The translations under genes were made by a program, and so were the position numbers. DNA of 64,000 nt from Pseudeuparius sepicola (taxonomy: Eukaryota > Arthropoda > Insecta > Coleoptera > Anthribidae). Location: contig OY987298.1 of NCBI GenBank assembly GCA_963920635.1, positions 38,843,787-38,907,786 of the forward strand. Reading direction: 5' to 3'. Shown one piece after another: positions 12,290 through 23,588 of the stretch (its first letter is position 1; each line of letters begins with the position of its first letter). The notes under the pieces are model-generated. The model was not told where the DNA came from. It did no database searches and worked only from the letters and a program-made list of their open reading frames with translations.

Positions 12290-12560
12290 GGGAGGGATTC
12301 TCTTTGACATTGATTCCTTTCCGAGTTGGAACAAATTCCCCGCCGCGCCGCGCCGGCCGGCTTCAGCCCCGGTGCGTACCTTATTTAGCCCAACATGCTA
12401 ATGCCGGATAATTGCTCGAACCGGCCCGGCCAGAAAAATTTAATTAGAGATGATAAAGGAGCGGAGAGGGCCGTAATCCGCGCGAACACCCACGGTGATG
12501 ACGCGCCGGCCGTGCGGCGCGCGCGCCAGGCAGCCTCCAAATTTATGCCCCAGTAAATGA
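12290..12560. other. GC-rich non-repetitive island (candidate regulatory DNA)
   Basis: A second GC-rich block (GCCGCGCCGCGCCGGCC near 12341; GCGCGCGCGCCAGG near 12515) with TAATTAG and TAATTGATT motifs at its edges and no repeat signature. The ORFs across it are short and overlap on both strands. The regulatory role is an inference from composition and uniqueness. Confidence 0.35.
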
Positions 12561-12784
12561 CCGCTTGTTTTATTAATTGATTTAACAAATTCGTTAGAAT
12601 GTTGCTGGCGGCGCAGTAACTCACGAGCGACGTGAAATTATTGGAAGAAATAAGTTGTTCGGTGTTCGGTGTTGGCTACTCCAAACAATATTTTTATCCT
12701 TTTAGTCCGGCACAACTTAGTTTAATAAATGCATTATTTTAGAGAGAAATAGTCTACCAGATGGACCCCCTGATAGACCTAATA

Positions 12785-13032
12785 CAGGGTGGTCCAACTT
12801 TTAGTGACAACACTTTAGGGATCTATAGAGAACGTCAAAATAAGTAGATTTTCTCATATAAACATGTATCGAAATCCAAACGATTTTCGTTATACAAGGT
12901 GTAAAACTAGTTTTTTTTTGTTTTCTTTTATATTTCCTAAAGGAAGGCGGTTAAGACAGACGTATTTGGTTATACACTCATCGAATACTATAAATTAAAA
13001 ATAATTCAGCCCATCTACTTAGGTATACCAGT
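12785..13032. repeat. Single end of a CAGGGTGGTCC-tipped element
   Basis: TA followed by CAGGGTGGTCCAACTTTTAG marks the left end of a TA-target element. The sequence is cut off at about 13033, where the pogo-type end begins, and no right end was found. Confidence 0.4.
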
Positions 13033-13129
13033 ACCGGGGAGACGGGGGTCAACCATCATAATTAAAAAAAAATGGCACGCCATTGGAGAAGTAATCTTTT
13101 TGCCTTCACTTTTCCCAATCAATTCTAAA

Positions 13130-13500
13130 AGAAAACTATTCTTGACTTTATTTCGAAAAATATACCGTTTTTGAAAAATTCACTTTTGTGCGTTTTCCTT
13201 TTCTTAGCAGAATAAAATCAAAGTAGGCTTTCGAAATTTTGCACACCTACTGAGTTTTTAATTCTAAACAACTTTCCGTAATAACATTTTGCCGTAAAAC
13301 CTACATAAAATATTTCCTAGGACACATGATTTTTCGAATCTAGAAACCTTTTTGTAGATTTTAGGAACAAATGTTATTAAGGAAAGTTGTTCGGAATTAA
13401 AAACCCAGTAAGTTTCATTTTTTTCTGCAAAAAATTAAAACGCGCAAATGTGATTTTTTTCAAAAACGGTACATTTTTCGAAAACAAGTCTGGATTTAAC
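13130..13500. repeat. Foldback inside the pogo 3' flank
   Basis: The ACCGTTTTTGAAAAA region near 13163 pairs with TTTTTCAAAAACGGT near 13459, and TTAATTCTAAACAACTTTCC near 13260 pairs with GGAAAGTTGTTCGGAATTAA near 13381. The arms are imperfect and the tips are not clearly defined. Confidence 0.6.
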
Positions 13501-13777
13501 TTGCCGAATTAAAATAAAACTCGGAAGGAAAATAAACTCTTTTGTTGTACAAAAAAAAACTTGAAATGAACAATATTCTATTTTTGGCACTTTGGAATCA
13601 GTGGTAAGTGGTAAAAGCTATATTGTTAAATACGAAACTTTTTTAGAGCTACCTGGATGCCCTACTGTTTAAAATATCTTTCTTGCAGTCGTCACAAATA
13701 ATACAAACCCCATTCCTGTAGTCAGTGCAGAGTTTATGAGACCAATTCTCACATAATATATTGCACTGTATCCACAC

Positions 13778-15667
13778 CTCACGTGCAGTGGCGGCGATAG
13801 GGGGGTGCTGGGGTGGGCGGGAGCCCACCTTACAAATCCAAGTGCCGGTCGCCGCCCACCCTGGTAATTCGCCAACGCGCGGCCGCATAGGCGGCCATAA
13901 TATTATTGTGGCTGCGCGCTAGCCACTGTGACTGACGCTTGCCAGTTGCCAGATTGAGGTTATGTTGCTGTGTCACTAAAGAATTAAGAATATCAAAGTT
14001 CTGTGGTCTCAGTACCTACTAATAATTTGGCTACTTAATAAAAGATATCGAAATCAAAAAGTATTCGCGACTTTTTTTGTGAAAAGCGATATTGCGAAGA
14101 AGTTTTTTCCCTAAAATCTTAAAATAGACCATTTTGTTTTCCAAAGCGCGAATATACTTGTAAACTGTCAATAATTATTACTATTATCTATTATTTGGCA
14201 TTTGTCTTCCATGGCATCCTATTGCCCAAGGAGTAATCCCTCACAAAAAAGGCTCAGTTCTGAACGAACGGTTGGAACGAACATATAACATATTATACAG
14301 TGTGGACATTTAAGTGTGCAACATAAGGAGGGACTTTTTTTGTTAATTGCAGATCCAAAATACAGATATTGCCGAAAGTTCATGCATGTTCAGTAATTAT
14401 ATTAGGTGCGCACTTAGAATGGTTGCAAGTTAAACAGCATACAGGGTAGGTCAAAAAATATAAAACATCGGTTTAAAACATCGATAAAATTATTTGTGGC
14501 AGTGTCTAATTAGCTGAAAACAACAATATAAAACCGAATATCTACACTTCTGCGATCGAGCACGTCCCTGTTGCCGAGTCGGGTGAAATTTTATCAGGCG
14601 TACGGATTGCTCGATTTTAGTTTAGGTACCCTTATTCCAAAAAAATCAGCAAAAGGTTATCAAGAAAAGTTGTTAATTAAAAGCTATGCCTAAATACCAA
14701 AACATAGCCTCATAAGGAAAAATTTTTTTCGTCAATTAATTTCCACAGTTTCATAATTTAAACGTTTAAACATTTAAAATAAAAATTTTGCACCTTAAAT
14801 GAGAGTTTTTTAATATACACATTATCATTACTAAAGCTTTACCTTGTTCAGAAGAATTTTTGCGAAATTTTAAAGTTTTGTTTAATATCGTTGCAACAAA
14901 CATGAAGTTTGCGATTCCCTAAGAAATTAAAAATTTAAGTTAATTTTACAAATATGATTGAATTTGGACAAAGTTATGCGAAATTGATATAATTTTGATT
15001 GATTTATAAAATTGTTTAGGGTGAATAATAAAACCAATTTTTTTAGGAAATTAATGTTTTTCAAAAAAATATATTTCTTTTTCTTAGGAGGCCATGTTTT
15101 GGTATTTAGGCATAACTTTTAATTCTAGACAACTTTTCTTAATAAATTTTGCTAAATTTTCTGAAATAAGGGTACTTTACTTTTTACAATTTTTATATTT
15201 TTTGACCTACCCTGTATGCTGTTTGACTTGCAACCATTCTAAGTGCGCCTAATATGATTATCGAACATGCACCAACTTTCGGGAATATTTGTATTTTCAT
15301 TGTGCAATTAATAAAAAAAATGACCACACTGTATACTTCGTTGGAACCAGAAAAATGTGTAGAATTCCAAAAATATACAAGGTGTTCCATTTAAAAAAAC
15401 ATAAGTTATGTCTGCCACGGCTTTGTAGAACACACTGTATAAGGTCCAATACCGCCACAAAAAACTTTGTGTCAGTATCTAAAACTTTTGTAAAAAACTT
15501 TTTTTCTAACCTCAAAAACTAACAAGTTAAGGGGGTGTCAATTATTTATAATGAGCCACCCTGTATACATTTTTGCTTTGTTTTGTCAGACGCCTCCTCT
15601 CAATTATTTTCTTTTGCCGGCATCTGCCCACCCATCTAAAAAGCCTAGCACCGCCACTGCTCACGTG
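13778..15667. mobile_element. Second hAT-type element with 8-bp target duplication
   Basis: The element proper is 13786-15659, starting CAGTGGCGGCGATAGG and ending with AGCACCGCCACTG. The 8-bp sequence CTCACGTG flanks it exactly on both sides (13778-13785 and 15660-15667). Its ends differ from those of the hAT element at 6508-8342, so it is another family. No transposase is present. It contains the palindromic TA element 14298-15331 and a short region with weak opposite tips (about 15381-15563). Confidence 0.85.
14298..15331. mobile_element. Palindromic TA-flanked element nested in the second hAT element
   Basis: The left end CAGTGTGGACATT (14298) and right end TGACCACACTG (to 15331) are flanked by TA at 14296-14297 and 15332-15333. 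Outer arms of about 150 bp share AGAATGGTTGCAAGT and GAAAGTTGGTGCATG-like segments. An inner inverted pair starts at CAGGGTAGGTCAAAAAATAT (14445, inverse ending near 15213). Arms continue inward to about 14730 and 15080 (CCAAAACATAGCCTC against GGCCATGTTTTGG). It is a diverged relative of the element at 7263-8182. Confidence 0.8.
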
Positions 15668-16229
15668 AACGCGAATTAGAATAAAGTTCCCCACATACCT
15701 ACTGCTCATGAAACATCTTTCTGTGGGTTCTCCTCAATTTTTGGGGTAGTGTGGTAAATTAAACCTTTCGCAGAATTTCCTTGGTTACCAGCAACACCAC
15801 ACTTCTTTTTTTTTTTTCTTTTTTTTATCGCTTTCTTGGGTTAGCTCAGAGAAAATAAACTTTTTTATTTTATTCACTTGTTTTGCAAATCTTCTGGTTG
15901 AGGTTAATATTTTTGATTTCTGTGCTTTTCTCTTATAGGTCGTTTTAATTGTGCTTTAAGTATAATTGAAATTCTTATTTCTTTTTGGGTTTTCACATTT
16001 TTGTGCTCTTCTAAGGAGATATAATACGTTCTTCTTGTTTATTGAATACAATTTCAAATTCCTGTGTATCTTGTAGGTACTAATAAATCTTCTTTGCGAA
16101 CATTTGACGGACCTGCTATATTATTACCTAATAATATCTTCCAAAATACCTACTTAATCTGACCACTGAAGGTTCCGTCTTACAAGCACTTGATTTAAGT
16201 TGGGGTTCCTCAATATTTCCTTCTGTCAC

Positions 16230-16620
16230 TCGTGAGTACGCTTACTAGATTTATATAAAGACATCCAATGACACGTTGCAATTCCACTGTTTTTGGAAAC
16301 CTTTGATTGCTTTATTTGGAGTTGTAGAATTTAAAAAGGCAACGCCAAATATCATGCCTATTCTACTATAAGATTCTACTTTAGGCTCTTCTATGGCCTG
16401 GTGTGCTTTTTGCCACTTATCTAACGCCTTTTACAAATACACCCCAAGTTGTTGAAGTTTCTTCGTTGTGAAAGTATGACAACATTATTTTCTGTGGCAT
16501 ATAGTCCAGAAGTTGTATGGATTCGTGATAAATGTGGTTGTCTAAAATTAATAAACATTTATATTCAGCCGAAAGTCTGATACTAGACATTAAATAGTGT
16601 ATTGTATAACTAGCACGGAA
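16230..16620 (-). pseudogene. DDE-domain remnant of pogo/Tigger transposase
   Basis: Minus-strand translation shows CLLILDNHIYH (near 16560), the second catalytic aspartate block of DDE_1 transposases. A diverged equivalent of the PPHTxHxLQPLD block follows in another frame (TTKKLQQLGVYL, then KALDKWQKAHQAIEEP). Then comes a segment ending AIKGFQKQW...VSLDVF, equivalent to the family's GFxxxGIxPxNxxxF. At least two frameshifts and a stop separate these. The third catalytic Asp is replaced (LQQLG instead of LQPLD), so the protein could not be active. The 5S-like repeat adjoins at about 16620 and probably displaced the N-terminal part. Confidence 0.65.
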
Positions 16621-16860
16621 TGACATTCATTTCCCGCAAATTATGACAGTTTGCGGCAAGAGCCGCAGGAAAGTGCTGAAAGTCATACTCAAAGTAATCG
16701 AGAAGAAGTTTTATTGGGCAAAATAAGTTAAAGAAGGTCACCCATCCATGAAGATACCGCGTGCTGCGTTGCTTTGCGATGCGGCACGGACCTACAAGCG
16801 TCCTCTAGCCACTCTCTTGCGGTTCAGCAGTCATAGTGTCAAAAATTTATTGAATAATAT
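16621..16860 (-). repeat. Third, diverged copy of the 5S-rRNA-containing repeat
   Basis: 16736-16784, read on the minus strand, contains AAAGCAACGC and TTCATGGATGGGTGACC, matching the internal control region of animal 5S rRNA (A-box and C-box blocks in order). The following minus-strand sequence (TTTTGCCCAATAAAACTTCT) matches the same position of the longer copies at 50309-50863 and 59486-60036. The flanking 16621-16690 portion contains a small GC-rich foldback (GCGGCAAGAGCCGC). The copy is shorter and more diverged than the other two. Confidence 0.6.
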
Positions 16861-17029
16861 TGACCAGCAAAAGAATCTATTTAGTGAAATGCTACGGATT
16901 AACTAAAATATCGGTTTTGTTTGCAATTTGCAGTTTGCAATAATTGCACTTGATCGTTTTAATAGAGAATTCAACGCCTGCTAATATGAACCAATGAAAT
17001 GATATGATTTTTGAAATATTAACCAATCA

Positions 17030-18540
17030 GGTGATGATTTCAGCGATAATACCACTAGTGCCGGAAATTTTATCGATAATTTTTTCGAAAGCGCTATTTT
17101 GCCTAGAAAAATCACAAGTATAAATTGGGCTTTTATTTTTGTACGAGTGGTTTTGCTAATGGGCAAAATAGGGCTTGAGAATAAAATTATCTAGAAAAAT
17201 TTCCGGCACGAGTGGTATTTGTCGAGATTATTTCACGAATACGATTTAATAATTTCTGAATTGATTTTTTCTATGTTTACATTTCCAAAACGACTCATTT
17301 TGAACGAGTTTATTGACAGCTTCGACTGTAGCGTTCGAGTAAACAAACATGACGCTTAGGTATCCAAGGCAAATACGATTATACCTACACCCTGTCGACG
17401 TTGTTTTTTTTCTGAATGTGTCATAAATTTAAACGGAGGCGGAGGTCTAAATAACAAGATCTTAGCAATGTAAAAGTTATATAAATTTATTGATATAATG
17501 CTTAATAATACCGCAACATAATTTATAAGCTGCATAATTTAGAACAGTGTGAAACACACAAACTTTAAGAAGTAGGTACGTGTTTGTATCCAACAGATTC
17601 GCGGTTGCTAAGCAATGAAGTGATAATTCGCACAAGTGCAATTATTACCGGTAATTGCACTAGGGCAAATTATCCCTAGCAGAGGCATATCATTGGTTGG
17701 ATTTTTATGGAAGGAGCTACCTTATTGGATGCAAGCAGCATTAGGGAAATAATCGTATGTAATATCACTAGTGCCAGAAATTTTATCGATAATTTTTTCG
17801 AAAGCGCTATTTTGCCTAGAAACATCACGAGTATAAATTGGGCTTTTATTTTCTGATAAAATCCCGAGAGCGAAGCCCGAAATAAAAGCCTAATTTGTAC
17901 GAGTGGTTTTGCTAATGGGCAAAATAGGGCTTGAGAATAAAATTATCTAGAAAAATTTCCGGCACGAGTGGTATTTGTCGAGATTATTTCACGAATACGA
18001 TTTAATAATTTCTGTATTGATTTTTTCTATGTTTACATTTCCAAAACGACTCATTTTGAACGAGTTTATTGACAGCTTCGACTGTAGCGTTCGAGTAAAC
18101 AAACATGACACTGGGGTTTGGGTATCCAATCCAAGGCAAATGCGATTATACCTACACCCTGTCGGCGTTGGTTTATTTTCTGAATGTGTCATAAATTTAA
18201 ACGGAGGCGGAGGTCTAAATAACAAGAATTTAGCAATGTAAAAGTTATATAAATACATTGATATAATGCTTAATAATACCGCAACATAATTTATAAGCTA
18301 CATAATTTAGAACAGTGTAAAACACACAAACTTTAAGAAGTAGGTACGTGTTTGTATCCAACAGATTCGTGGTTGCTAAGCAACGAAGTGATAATTTGCA
18401 CAAGTGCAATTACCGGTAATTGCACTAGTGCAAATTATCGCTAGCAGAAGCATATCATTGGTTGGATTTTTATGGAAGGAGCTACCTTATTGGATTCGAA
18501 CAGTATGAGAGAAATAATCGCTGAAATCCTACTCTCTTAG
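17030..18540. mobile_element. Hairpin-rich element with internal tandem duplication
   Basis: Outer inverted ends: GATTTCAGCGAT near 17035 and ATCGCTGAAATC near 18518. Between them two direct copies of a 700-750-bp unit start with CACTAGTGCC (about 17051 and 17765). Copy 1 lacks 46 bp present in copy 2 (around 17855-17900, including GAGCGAAGC). Each unit carries its own foldback: GTGCCGGAAATTTTATCGATAA against a right arm AAAAATTTCCGGCACGAGTGG. ORFs of 88-89 codons on opposite strands of the same stretch are not preserved between copies. No transposase seen. Confidence 0.7.
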
Positions 18541-21000
18541 TTACGTCCTAGTTACGCTAAACCAATATTGTGGCAGCTAAAACTGATAACCCGATAACTT
18601 CTTCACATTACCAAATTTAATATAGGACTAGAATATATGTTTTCAGTTAACACATTGATCTTTAAATATCTATTAGCACAAAAAACATATTCAGAACCGA
18701 AAGTTCAATCTAAATAACAGCTAGCTGTCAAACTAACTGTTTGCAGTTGTTAAATAATTCTCTTTTTAAATAGATACAACTCGTGGTATGTCTAATAATA
18801 GATAATACCTTTCCTTAATAATTTATCACTTCTGCTGCGCAGTCGTGGTATTTTTAGCTTTGGGATTATAATTCGTAAAATTAAGGAAAGGTATTATCGA
18901 TAATAGGCACACCACTTGTTATATTACCCCTGAAAATAACCGGGTACAAAATTATGTGGTTCAAATTGAAATATTTGGGGATTTTTTCCTTAAAACCGCT
19001 AACCAAATAAAATTTCCCTCTACTCCAGTGAATTCTACGTAAAAAATAATGTTTTTAATGAAATCCAAAATATTTACAAAACAAGAAGTTGAAATTGCGA
19101 TCAACTGTTTAACAAAATTACAGCGCTTGAGCAATTTGAAATAAGCAAGAGAATCCACGCGTATCGTTGCCTGGAAGTGACCGTCTTGGAACTCAATAAA
19201 AATATAACATAATAACTGAGTTCATTTTGCCTATAATTGAGGAACTTAACGAATGTCTATGCAAGCGCATTTCAACGATTTTCCAGAATGTAAGTTCAGC
19301 GAGATTTTCGCCCTATATAATAATAACTATGATCGATGGCGTAATTTTCGAAAATTTATAGGTGAAGAGAGGACAGTCGGGTTGGGATTCCGCAGACTGG
19401 AACAAAGTTTCCGTTCTCACGTGAATGTGGGCGATTTGTTGTCGCACCGAAACGGAAACCCTCGTTTGGAACCAAGTACCACGTTCGAGGAATATTACAT
19501 GAAATCAAAGCGTTGAAACTCGTATTTATATGCGCGCGTAATGACACATATATATATGCACATAACGACCGGAGACATTCTTATTTTATTACTAGTGTTC
19601 CATATATTTCAGTACATTTGAGTTAAAATTGCTTGGGTCGAGATCGATGTCGTCCATGGATTATCAGTTACCACAAATTTCTATTTCATTTGTTCAAACA
19701 ATATGACGTGAAAACATGAAACTATCCAGTGACCTTATGAAATACGAGAAGGACAATGATTGTGAGTAAACCGTAAAAGTACCTATACATTTCAGATACC
19801 TATTGGTAACAAAACACAAAATCTCCAAGCTAAATAAGCAAAGGCACAGTCATAATATTACTGCGTTCGAAGATGTATCTACACGATTCCCTAAATTCCA
19901 AACCAATACTACAGGATAGTCTTTATTCTTTTTAGTGCTAAGCAGTTGCTTATAATTTTTTTTTTCATAACTCGTTTACAGAATATTTCCAATTTAATTT
20001 TTTTAACGGACAATAAAGATATTGGCCAATAATTTGCTACATTTTGCGGGTATCCTTTTTTATGAAGACAAATAATCATCTTGACTACATTTAAATAATA
20101 CCGAAAAATAGCTTCCCTAACACAACTATTGAAAATTTCTCAGAGTGGGTTCGCGATTTGGTCTATACCTACTACCCTTTACAACCCTCGAAGGAACTAG
20201 ATCGTGGAATAAGGGTTTGCATTTTTTAACTAATATTTTACTTCAATAAAAGTAAATTAGACACACAAGCATATAGTATCCCGGGAAGACGTCGTATACA
20301 GCCTGATGTCAGATGGTTGTTGCCGTAGACCAAATATAAAATATAACTAGATCAATAGTAATAAATTGCATTGTAATCTTTCAACACATACAAAATTGTT
20401 GCAGTATTGCACAACTATTAAGTTTTCAGAGTTAAAACATCTAGGGGCGGCGACTAAACAGGGGCAAAGGGGCCAATGCACCCATAAACAAACAAGTAGT
20501 AAAAAGACATACTAATTAAAATAATTAAAATATTATAACGTCTCTATGTGTACTTCTTTTGCCAGTTTACTAGTCAATACTTTATTCATTTCGTAGGCTC
20601 AAGTAAATACTCGTGGTGTTATCAATCTTAAAGCAGACTTTATTGACTTCCTAAAATAAAGATTCCTCTTTTTTAGAAACCCCTGTATTTTCATAGTATA
20701 GGTAGGTCCCAAGGACCTTTTTGTAATATGCTATAACTTTCGTTTGAAACATTTTTCTATATCAAAAACTTATAGAGTTTACTGGGTGGGATTGTTCCCT
20801 GGGACACCCTCTATATATGCATAAAAGCAGTCATTCTCATTAAATCTTATGAAACGCTTATGATGAGTATAAGCACGGAACAACCTTACATAAAAACGAG
20901 AACTTACTCTCAACTACTTTATTTTAATCAACGAATTGTAAGTGTCTTCTTAACGTCAAGGCAACTAATAACTTAAAAATTGTGATGTAATAGTATATTA
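18541..21000. other. Unassigned sequence with a few transposon-tip fragments
   Basis: An imperfect inverted pair (AATACCTTTCCTTAATAATT near 18806; AATTAAGGAAAGGTATTAT near 18878) forms a small foldback. GGGACACCCTCTATA near 20809 is an unpaired transposon tip. The 87-codon ORF at 19253-19516 has no recognisable domain. The rest shows nothing I can name. Confidence 0.4.
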
Positions 21001-21160
21001 CATAGCGAGAGTTGTAAACAGCTTATTGCGGATGAGTGGAAAAGTTGCGCACGAGCCGCGCAGCGGCGAGTGCTGTAATTCCGCGAGTATGTAATAAGCT
21101 TACAACTCGAGTTTTGTATTATAATTTTTCTTCGACGAAAGAAAAACTATTATAATAGAT
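21001..21160. repeat. Imperfect palindrome with GC-rich loop
   Basis: GAGTTGTAAACAGCTTATT (from about 21008) pairs with AATAAGCTTACAACTCG (to about 21113) around a GAGCCGCGCAGCGGCGAG loop. A second small palindrome, TTTTTCTTCGACGAAAGAAAAA, follows at about 21125-21147. Confidence 0.65.
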
Positions 21161-21899
21161 AAACTATACTTCTGATTATCTGACAGGCAACAATTAGTAT
21201 GTTGGTTAGTTGCTATGGTGACGCGGATGCCGCTCTAACAAGGCACCCGTGATAACTGCGTTTTAATTAAGAACAGATAGGTACGTAATTTTTTTATTAC
21301 GTGTCAGTCATTACATGCCAGTCATTACGTGTCAGTGTTCGTAACAATGAACTTACTTGTAACCTAAACCGTCACTTAATAGGTATGTTACTAGCATAGG
21401 AGTAGAAAAAAGCTTTTCCTTATTTTAGTTCTACAGCCTCCTATTTTTATTATTAAAATAAAAATGGGACTCGTACTTCGTACCTATATCTCGTGAAAAG
21501 TATAATTTAGGTGCAGCAATCCCGTCAAATTTACCAAACTGTAAGCAGGTTGATGTATCCTTCGATTTATTTTCAAGAAAAATTTGTGTAGTTATATTAT
21601 TTTGTCTGTGGTTTTTTCTCAACGACGCGTTGTATAAATTCTCCTCAGGCGCCCGCTCAGCACATGTCTAATAAAAGTGGCTCTACCTTGTAATTACACA
21701 AATTTGTAGAAAAAATATAAGACGTAAATTATGTACCCAAGTTTCTTCCATTCCTCGCATTCTTATGTTAATAGACCGCCGAGAACGAAGACGCCGAGGA
21801 TATAATAAGTGGTTGGCGTGAAGGGAAGCCGTGCGCACCACCGTGAACCAAATCCTAATCCACGCTAATATCATTATTAGGGAAAACAACATCGCATGC
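21161..21899. other. Unassigned sequence
   Basis: Short duplicated motif (TCATTACGTGTCAGT / TCATTACATGCCAGT near 21300-21335). No gene or element recognised. Confidence 0.35.
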
Positions 21900-22330
21900 A
21901 GTAAATTTTTCTCGAAGGAACGTTTTTAACGCGTGTGATGTCAATCTTACACGGGATCTCGTTTACGGGAACAGAGAGCGATAGGCCCGAAAACAATGGC
22001 AATAATTACACACCGACAGTATAAACAACGGCGGCGGCCGGACTATTTAATTACAAATGCTCGGCGGCGGCTATCTCCTGAAAATCTGGCCCAAACGAAT
22101 CCGCCAACAATGGCCCGGTCGAAATGTATAATGAAGGATTGATAATTACTCCGCGGTTTCAATGACGTGCCGAGCAAATCGCGTGCCATGCTTGCGGCGA
22201 CACCGCAGCCCTGGGAAACTATGACAAAGATTGGGCTACATACGCCAACTCGCTTTTAGATAGCAAGTAAAGCAGGCAGCTACGGAATGGTTTAGCTCTC
22301 TCGGACGTCACGTCGCAGATCCAAAGTATA
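21900..22330. other. GC-rich non-repetitive island (candidate regulatory DNA)
   Basis: Contains GGCGGCGGCCGG, TATTTAATTAC and GATTGATAATTAC motifs, no transposon tips and no long ORF. It resembles the islands at 10.6, 12.3, 33.3 and 40.4 kb. The regulatory role is an inference. Confidence 0.35.
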
Positions 22331-22660
22331 GTAATAGAAAATGTATCCCGGTATCAGTGAGATTATCTTAGATGGTGTTGAGTGCAGAAAAAGTTGTGGT
22401 ACTTACATATTATATAAGTTCGCCCATTTGAAATGGAAGCACCGCCATAAAATTTTTGTTTTTCATCCGATTTCAGCCACTTTTTTGATGATAGGTCGCA
22501 CGAAACTCTTTTACTTTGGTGCAAAATTTCCAAGGCCTACTTACGAACTTTTTTCTAGTAAAAAAATAACGAAACTCATTTAGCGTTTTTTTTATTGACA
22601 CGACAGCGTTAATAAGGACACACCAAAACCCACATATAGCAAATTGGGACAAAAGATATA

Positions 22661-23586
22661 CAGTGCCCGCCAAAAAGTCTGCACCATATGGGAAAATTTT
22701 TTAATAAATAACTTACCGAAAATTTGTTTGCGGCATCAGGTTTTGCTTGCTCTAGAACCAAAATCGACATAATCAAATGTTGTGACGTAGTCTCTTTTAT
22801 ATGTCAAATTTGACATTAATGAAAAAAAAAATGTCCGAAAAATGGGCTTATTTAATAGAATTTCGAAAAAAGTCATAAGAAAAATATGTTTCTTTCGCAA
22901 TTTTATACCCCTGTGCAAAATTTCAAGAGCCTACTACGATTTTCATATTTTGCCCTTTGTTGGATATTATTGGACACAATATTTTAAATTTTCTAGATAT
23001 TTCTGATCAGATCAGCATGACAGATATATTTGTGTGTTTTTACAACCATTTACTATTGAAAGAAGTGTGTAAATCGAAGTTATGTGTTTATCTGTAAAAA
23101 TGAGATCAGTTTTGCACCAAGCGTGCTTCTTCAACAAGCCCTCTCATGTTATTTTATTTTTTGCAAAAAAAAAAGGAAATGAAGGATATTTAGACCGTAA
23201 ACTAAGTATTGTGCAGTATGTATTCAGTCAATGAGTGTTTTAAATTACACAGGATCGACTTTTATGGATTAACAAATACGGCAAATGGTAACAAAGGGCA
23301 AAATATGAAAATCGTAGTAGGCTCTTGAAATTTTGCACAGGGGTATAGAATTGCGAAAGAAGCATATTTTTATTATGACTTTTTAGAAATTCGGTTAAAT
23401 AAGCCCATTTTTCGGACATTTTTTTCATTAATGTCAAATTTGACATATAAAAAAGACTACGTCACAACATTTGATTATGTCAATTTTGGTTCCAGAGCGA
23501 GCAAAACCTGATGCCGCAAACAAATTTTCCGTAAGTTATTTACTAAAAATTTTTCCCATATGGTGCAGACTTTTTGGCGGGCACTG
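22661..23586. mobile_element. Nested TA-flanked palindromic element tipped CAGTGCCCGCC
   Basis: The left end CAGTGCCCGCCAAAAAGTCT (22661) is exactly inverted at the right end (to 23586). TA at 22659-22660 and 23587-23588. The arms stay highly similar for about 300 bp (GTGACGTAGTC, GGGCTTATTTAAT, CTACGATTTTCATATTTTGCC all present in both). The centre is about 300 bp of unique sequence. High arm identity suggests a younger insertion than its host element. Confidence 0.85.
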
Positions 23587-23588
23587 TA

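Larger units (their letters stand above)
13660..15790 (-). pseudogene. C-terminal PHD-like finger of pogo/Tigger transposase, split by a hAT insertion
   Basis: On the minus strand, 15790-15668 encodes linker and CGELYSNSRSRE, and 13785-13660 continues with VWIQCN, CENWSHKLC and ICDDCKKD. Together they show the spaced Cys/His pattern (C-x-n-C, W-x-QC, C-x2-W-x-H-x2-C, C-x2-C) of the PHD-like finger at the C-terminus of many insect pogo/Tigger transposases. The hAT element at 13786-15659 lies exactly between the two parts. Removing it with one copy of its 8-bp duplication leaves the codons in frame (S-R-S-R-E-V-W). An in-frame stop (near GAGCAGTAG) and an upstream frameshift show that the gene is also decayed apart from this insertion. 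Confidence 0.65.
13034..16620 (-). mobile_element. Decayed pogo/Tigger-type element (minus strand), 5' part missing
   Basis: The low-coordinate end reads GGGGAGACGGGGGTCA (13036 on), close to the terminal GGGGAGACCGGGGTTA of the complete element at 27675-33162, and TA precedes it. Reading leftward on the minus strand there are DDE-domain remnants (16620-16230), a linker, and a split PHD-like finger (15710-15668 then 13785-13660). The opposite terminal repeat was not found. The element has been invaded by a hAT element (13786-15659), and a palindrome sits in its 3' flank (13130-13500). Confidence 0.65.

Noticed and set aside
17975..18258. Opposing 88-89-codon ORFs
   Set aside because: Same stretch on both strands; not open in the duplicate unit at 17.2-17.5 kb.
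19253..19516. 87-codon ORF with even composition
   Set aside because: No recognisable domain, no upstream exon or promoter evidence; too short to call without homology or transcripts.
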